A DNA stretch of 64,000 bases, from NCBI RefSeq assembly GCF_004342175.1, contig NZ_SMAO01000008.1, positions 1 to 64,000 of the forward strand, written 5' to 3'. The stretch is from Thiobaca trueperi. GTDB lineage: Bacteria; Pseudomonadota; Gammaproteobacteria; Chromatiales; Chromatiaceae. The notes beneath the pieces were generated by a model. It worked only from the letters and a program-made list of their open reading frames with translations. It did not search any database and was not told where the DNA came from. A program made the position numbers and the translations under genes. Below are positions 58,703-64,000 of this stretch, piece by piece (the first letter of the stretch is position 1; each line of letters begins with the position of its first letter).

Positions 58703-58775
58703 CGACGCGATAGCCCGCTACCTTGCCGAGCAACCGCCGCAGCTCTATCGCAGCGGCACCTGATCGCCGTCAGTC

Positions 58776-59711
58776 TCAGGCGATTGATACCTTGGGAAAG
58801 GCCGCCTCTTTGATCTGCTCCGTGGTCAGCGTTGGGGCGCACTCCAGAATGAAGCGGAGTGCGTAGTCGCGCAGATAATGACCGCGCCGCAGGGCCAGTC
58901 GGGAGGTGTTGACCTCGAACAGATCGGGCGTATCGAGCAGACGCAGCCCCGCATCGCGGGTGGGGTGATACGCCATGGCCGCGATGAGCCCGACCCCCAG
59001 ACCCAGCTCGACATAAGTCTTGATGACATCGGCATCGAGCGCGGACATCACCACATCCGGAATGAGTCCGGCGCAGGCGAAGGCGGCATCGATGCGCGCG
59101 CGCCCGGTATAGCCCGGATGGTAGGTGATGAGCGGATACTCGGCGAGCGCCTCCAGGGTCAGGGGCGCGACAGCGAGCAGCGGATGACCGTCCGGGACGA
59201 TAGGCGCATGTCGCCAGGTGTAAAAGGGAAAGCTCACCAGGTCGGCCTCGCTCGCCAGCGCCTCGGTGGCGATGCCGATGTCCGCCTGACCCGCGCGCAA
59301 CAGCGCGACGATCTCTTCCGGGCCGCACTGATGCAGCTCCAGATGGACCTTGGGAAACGCCTGTTTGAAGCGCGTCACCACGGGCGGCAGGGCGTAACGG
59401 GCCTGGGTGTGCGTGGTGGCCAGCACCAGATGCCCCGTATCCTGCTGCGCGAACTGCTCGCCCAGACGCTTGATGTTCTGCGTATCGAGCAGGATGCGTT
59501 CGACGATGGGCAGCAGTTCCTTGCCCGGCTCGGTGAGACCGAGCAGACGCTTGCCGCGCCGGGTGAAGAGTTCCACCCCCAGCTCGTCCTCCAGATCCTT
59601 GATGTGCTTGGACACGCCGGATTGGGCGGTAAAAAGGGCATTGGCGACCTCGGTCAGACTGAAGTCGCGCCGGACGGTCTCGCGCAGGATGCGCAACTGC
59701 TGAAAGTTCAT
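58776..59711 (-). CDS. cysB: LysR-type sulfur regulator CysB
   Basis: 311 residues. Winged helix at the N-terminus (MNFQQLRILRETVRRDFSLT, TAQSGVSKHIKDLEDELG), then the effector domain with ATTHTQARYALPPVVTRFKQ, in which the TTHTQARY segment marks CysB/Cbl and binds sulfate, thiosulfate or N-acetylserine. C-terminal YLRDYALRFIL fits. Activates sulfate assimilation when cysteine is low. Located one base after the cysA stop, so it is co-transcribed with the transporter it presumably controls. Confidence 0.93.
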   Translation of the reverse strand: MNFQQLRILRETVRRDFSLTEVANALFTAQSGVSKHIKDLEDELGVELFTRRGKRLLGLTEPGKELLPIVERILLDTQNIKRLGEQFAQQDTGHLVLATTHTQARYALPPVVTRFKQAFPKVHLELHQCGPEEIVALLRAGQADIGIATEALASEADLVSFPFYTWRHAPIVPDGHPLLAVAPLTLEALAEYPLITYHPGYTGRARIDAAFACAGLIPDVVMSALDADVIKTYVELGLGVGLIAAMAYHPTRDAGLRLLDTPDLFEVNTSRLALRRGHYLRDYALRFILECAPTLTTEQIKEAAFPKVSIA

Positions 59712-59712
59712 C

Positions 59713-60804
<1,092 letters not shown>

Positions 60805-60835
60805 GGTGAAATCCTGAATTCGGTGTCGGGGCGAT

Positions 60836-61726
60836 TTAAATCGCCCCGACAGTCGGGGCGTTCCGGTTGGCCTTCCATTCGATGAAGGACTTCAACCCGA
60901 GGGTGACCATTGCCAGCAGCGCCAGCAGCGAGGCGACCGCGAAGGCGGCGGAGAAGTTGTATTCGTTGTAGAGGATCTCGACATGCAGCGGCAGGGTGTT
61001 GGTCTGACCGCGAATATGCCCGGAGACCACGCTCACCGCCCCGAACTCGCCCATCGCCCGCGCGTTGCAGAGGATCACGCCATACAGCAGACCCCATTTG
61101 ATATTGGGCAGGGTGACGCGCCAGAAGAGCTGGAATCCGTTCGCGCCCAGCACCACGGCGGCCTCTTCCTCCTCGCGCCCCTGCGCCTCCATCAGCGGAA
61201 TCAGCTCACGGGCGACGAAGGGAAAGGTGACGAAGATCGTCGCCAGCACCAGTCCGGGCACAGCAAAGACGATCTTGACGTCATGCTCAAACAGCCACTC
61301 CCCGAACCAGCCCTGCGCGCCGAACAGCAGCACAAAGATCAGACCCGCAATCACCGGCGAGACCGAGAACGGCAGATCGATCAGCGTGGTCAGGAACCGC
61401 TTGCCGCGAAACTCGAACTTGGCGATGGCCCAGGCTGCGGCGACGCCGAACACCAGATTGAGCGGCACCGCAATCGCCGCAATCAGCAGCGTCAGACGCA
61501 CCGCCGCCAGCGCGTCCGGGTCGGAGAGTGCGGTGACATAGGTGAACCAGCCCTTGCGGAACGCCTCGGCGAAGACCGCGATCAGCGGCATCAGCAGAAA
61601 GAGCGCAAAGAAGGCCAACGCCAGGCCAAGGATCAGACGTTTGACCCAGGGCGACTCGCGGGTGGCGGCATTGGTTTGGTAACGACGGGCATCGACCCGC
61701 GCGTGCAGGACGCCAGCGACGGCCAT
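60836..61726 (-). CDS. cysW: Sulfate ABC transporter permease CysW
   Basis: 296 residues from ATG 61726, which overlaps the cysT stop (TGATG) and has GGAGGG seven bases upstream; the frame to 61759 is inside cysT. Six membrane helices; EAA loop [20 protein letters not shown] (about 185-204). [20 protein letters not shown] and [20 protein letters not shown] are CysW signatures. Confidence 0.95.
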   Translation of the reverse strand: MAVAGVLHARVDARRYQTNAATRESPWVKRLILGLALAFFALFLLMPLIAVFAEAFRKGWFTYVTALSDPDALAAVRLTLLIAAIAVPLNLVFGVAAAWAIAKFEFRGKRFLTTLIDLPFSVSPVIAGLIFVLLFGAQGWFGEWLFEHDVKIVFAVPGLVLATIFVTFPFVARELIPLMEAQGREEEEAAVVLGANGFQLFWRVTLPNIKWGLLYGVILCNARAMGEFGAVSVVSGHIRGQTNTLPLHVEILYNEYNFSAAFAVASLLALLAMVTLGLKSFIEWKANRNAPTVGAI

Positions 61727-62580
61727 CAGCGATCCCTCCCGGTGCGTTTGGCGCTCCACGCCTGCAACAGATTGATGGCGAGCAGCATGATGAATGAAAA
61801 GACCAGCATCACCACCGCCACGGCGGTCGCGCCGACATAGTCGTACTGTTCGAGCTTGGTGATGATGATCAGCGGCGTGATCTCCGAGATCATGGGGATA
61901 TTGCCGGCGATGAAGATGACCGAACCGTATTCGCCCACCGCGCGGGCAAAGGCCAGGGCGAAGCCGGTCAGCAGCGCCGGCAGCAGGACCGGCAGCAGGA
62001 CGCGGGTGAAGGTCTGCCAGCGGTTGGCGCCGAGACTGGCGGCGGCCTCTTCCAGCTCGGTCTCCAGGTCTTCGAGGATCGGCTGCACGGTGCGGACCAC
62101 GAAGGGCACGCCGATGAAGACCAGCGCCACCAGCACCCCCAGCGGGGTGAAGGCGACCTTGATCCCGAGCGGCTCCAGCAGCGAGCCGATCCAGCCGTTG
62201 CCGGCATAGAGCGCGGTGAGCGCGATGCCGGCCACCGCCGTGGGCAGGGCGAACGGCAGATCGACCAGGGCATCGATCAGCTTCTTGCCCGGAAAACTGT
62301 AACGGACCAGCGCCCAGGCCAGCATCAGCCCGAAGACGGTGTTGATTGCCCCCGCCAGCAGCGAGGCACCGAAGGAGAGCTTGTAGGTGGCCACTACGCG
62401 CGGTGAAGAGACCACCGCCCAGAATTCGGACCAGGAGAGGGTCGCGCTCGTGATGAAGACCGCCGCCAGCGGGATCAGCACGATCAGCGACAGATAGACC
62501 AGGGTGTAGCCGAGCGCCAGATGGAAACCCGGCAGCACCCGTGTCTGGCGGGTGGGGTTGAAGAAGGGCGCCACACTCAT
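61726..62580 (-). CDS. cysT: Sulfate ABC transporter permease CysT (CysU)
   Basis: 284 residues, six membrane helices. [20 protein letters not shown] opening, [23 protein letters not shown] loop [20 protein letters not shown] and [20 protein letters not shown] identify CysT. First gene of the transport unit. In most bacteria a binding-protein gene (sbp or cysP) precedes it; here a chemoreceptor gene does, so the binding protein must be encoded elsewhere. Confidence 0.95.
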   Translation of the reverse strand: MSVAPFFNPTRQTRVLPGFHLALGYTLVYLSLIVLIPLAAVFITSATLSWSEFWAVVSSPRVVATYKLSFGASLLAGAINTVFGLMLAWALVRYSFPGKKLIDALVDLPFALPTAVAGIALTALYAGNGWIGSLLEPLGIKVAFTPLGVLVALVFIGVPFVVRTVQPILEDLETELEEAAASLGANRWQTFTRVLLPVLLPALLTGFALAFARAVGEYGSVIFIAGNIPMISEITPLIIITKLEQYDYVGATAVAVVMLVFSFIMLLAINLLQAWSAKRTGRDR

Positions 62581-62704
62581 GTCAGTGCGGCGCCAAGCTG
62601 GAAAGGAGTCCGGTTCGTCATGGCAGGTTAGTTCTGATCTCTCATGAGAAAGCGCAGAGGTTAGTGCAATGACGAAATAACTGGAACGACCGAAGTGTTA
62701 TTTT

Positions 62705-62726
62705 GTTATGCGATTTTCAGCATAAC
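62705..62726. promoter_or_regulatory. Inverted repeat upstream of cysT
   Basis: GTTATGC (62705-62711) and GCATAAC (62720-62726) are perfect inverted arms with an 8-bp spacer, inside an AT-rich stretch 125 bp before cysT. Size and position suit a CysB-type operator; it could also stop transcription from the chemoreceptor gene's opposite side. Rest of 62581-62790 shows nothing else. Confidence 0.5.
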
Positions 62727-62790
62727 GCAGCCGGCGCTCAGGATCGCTCAGAATATCAAGGCGCGCCGGGAATGCGGGGTCGGACGCGAT

Positions 62791-64000
62791 TCAAGCGGTC
62801 AGACCCTGAACGTCTCCCCGCCAGTTCGGATACCGGGGCTGCGGTGACGGTCTGTCTGCCGTGACAGGCGCGGTCTGCACTCCGGCAAAGTGTCCGGCCT
62901 GATCCTTCAGGTCGCCCGCAAGCCGGGTCAGTTGATGGCCCGCTGCCTCCAGTTGAATCATCCCCGCGCTGCCCTGATGGTTGGCGTCGCTGATCGACAC
63001 GACACCCTGATTGATTTCATTCGCCACGGCGGTCTGTTCTTCGGCGGCGCTCGCGATCTGGATCATGCTCTCGGAAATCCCGTTAACCGCTGTCGTAATG
63101 GCCGTCAGCGCCTGACCGGCCTGAGTGGCTGTCGTGGTGGCCGAGGTGGCGCTCTGCTGACTGCGGGCCATTTCGCCGCCTGCCTGCCGGGAACGCTGCT
63201 GGAGATCTGTCACCATGGCGGCGATCTCCTGCGCCGAGACCTGGGTACGCTGAGCCAGGGTGCGGACTTCAGCGGCGACGACGGCGAAACCGCGTCCCTG
63301 TTCACCGGCCCGCGCCGCCTCAATGGCGGCGTTGAGGGCCAGCAGATTGGTCTGCTCGGAAACGCCCTGGATGACATCGAGGACGGCGCCGATACTGAGC
63401 GCGTCCTGTTCCAGTGACTGAATGGTCTCGGCGGCGGCGGCGATGTCCTCGCTCAGGGCCGACATCGCATTGACGGTTGCGGCAACCGCTCCCTGTCCCT
63501 GATCGGCGAGAACCTTGGTCTGCCGCGCGGCCTCTGCGGCGAAGGAGGTATTGCGCGCGACCTCTTCGGCAGAAGCGGTCATTTCCTGCATGGCCGTCGC
63601 CACCTGCTCGGTTTCCGTCGCCTGATGCTGCGCCACCTCGCGGGCCTGGATCAGGCTGTCCGACATCTGCCCGGTCGCGGCGGACAGGGTCATGGCCGAG
63701 CCATTGATGCGTCCGACCAGCTCGCGCAGACGGGCGACCATGTGATCGAAGTCGCGCGCGATGTCGCCGATCTCGTTCGGTGTCCCCAGGGTCGTGCGGG
63801 CGGTGAGATCGGAGTGTTCGACGATGCGGGTCATGGCGTGCTGGAGCGTTTTGAGCTGTCCGACGATGGACCGGTAAGAGACCCATCCCAGCAGTACCAC
63901 GCCCAGCAGGGTGACGACGGCCAGTCCCGCAAACCAGAGACGCGCGGTCTCGTACAGCGCAAGACTCGACTCGCGTTCCTCGCCGGCCACCCGCAACTGC
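62791..64000 (-). CDS. Methyl-accepting chemotaxis protein (5' end outside the window)
   Basis: Partial: the frame is open to the window edge, so the N-terminal sensor is missing. Visible: second membrane helix ([20 protein letters not shown]), HAMP domain ([20 protein letters not shown]), and a signalling hairpin with [19 protein letters not shown] and [18 protein letters not shown]. The C-terminal tail is Pro/Arg-rich ([10 protein letters not shown]) without a CheR pentapeptide. Distinct in sequence from the first chemoreceptor at 4.4-6.2 kb. Confidence 0.92.
   Translation of the reverse strand, partial: QLRVAGEERESSLALYETARLWFAGLAVVTLLGVVLLGWVSYRSIVGQLKTLQHAMTRIVEHSDLTARTTLGTPNEIGDIARDFDHMVARLRELVGRINGSAMTLSAATGQMSDSLIQAREVAQHQATETEQVATAMQEMTASAEEVARNTSFAAEAARQTKVLADQGQGAVAATVNAMSALSEDIAAAAETIQSLEQDALSIGAVLDVIQGVSEQTNLLALNAAIEAARAGEQGRGFAVVAAEVRTLAQRTQVSAQEIAAMVTDLQQRSRQAGGEMARSQQSATSATTTATQAGQALTAITTAVNGISESMIQIASAAEEQTAVANEINQGVVSISDANHQGSAGMIQLEAAGHQLTRLAGDLKDQAGHFAGVQTAPVTADRPSPQPRYPNWRGDVQGLTA

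Overview
The window is GC-rich and looks like a gammaproteobacterial chromosome, most plausibly a Chromatiaceae-type purple sulfur bacterium. That assignment is an inference from the heavy sulfur-assimilation content, the rpe-gph-trpE neighbourhood, sdhE-ygfX, respiratory formate dehydrogenase and CO dehydrogenase. No rRNA, tRNA or CRISPR array was seen.

Layout. 0-2.9 kb: accessory DNA that reads as part of an integron cassette array, with two well-formed attC sites, an AbiV-type HEPN protein, two further genes with an Rx4H HEPN-like motif, a phospholipase-D-fold protein, and a palindromic repeat directly after each attC. 3.0-6.9 kb: decaying genes (yceI with an internal stop, a frameshifted cytochrome b561, an IS3-type transposase remnant) around a chemoreceptor. 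7-13.8 kb: small exported proteins, a PhoP-like regulator without a kinase, and a large hybrid histidine kinase overlapping a REC-GGDEF cyclase. 14-18.4 kb: trpE, an outer-membrane barrel, gph and rpe, punctuated by two families of palindromic repeats. 18.5-23.1 kb: a four-gene TerY-P phospho-signalling cluster (two vWA proteins, a PP2C phosphatase with an Ig-like N-terminus, a kinase). 23.3-28.8 kb: sdhE-ygfX, galE, a DUF1778/GNAT toxin-antitoxin pair, arsN2-like acetyltransferase, alanine dehydrogenase.

28.8-43.6 kb is a sulfur amino-acid block, all on the minus strand: methionine importer metQ-metN-metI; reverse transsulfuration cbs-cgl; a degenerate EAL protein, a small hydrolase, metY and metX; then cysK-epsC followed by a family 2A encapsulin shell and its cysteine desulfurase cargo. 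Together these make cysteine from serine and sulfide, interconvert it with homocysteine and methionine, and package sulfur mobilisation in a protein compartment. cbs and cysK share a 30-bp upstream element.

44-54 kb is a C1/anaerobic block: a Cys-type, Tat-exported formate dehydrogenase (three subunits plus fdhD and fdhE) behind an FNR-like box, convergent with cooC-cooS for Ni-Fe carbon monoxide dehydrogenase, and a molbindin (mop). 54.2-62.6 kb returns to sulfur or nitrogen uptake: a third transsulfuration-type PLP enzyme, a nitrate/sulfonate-type ABC importer, a truncated DUF411 gene, and cysT-cysW-cysA-cysB without a binding protein. The window ends inside a second chemoreceptor gene.
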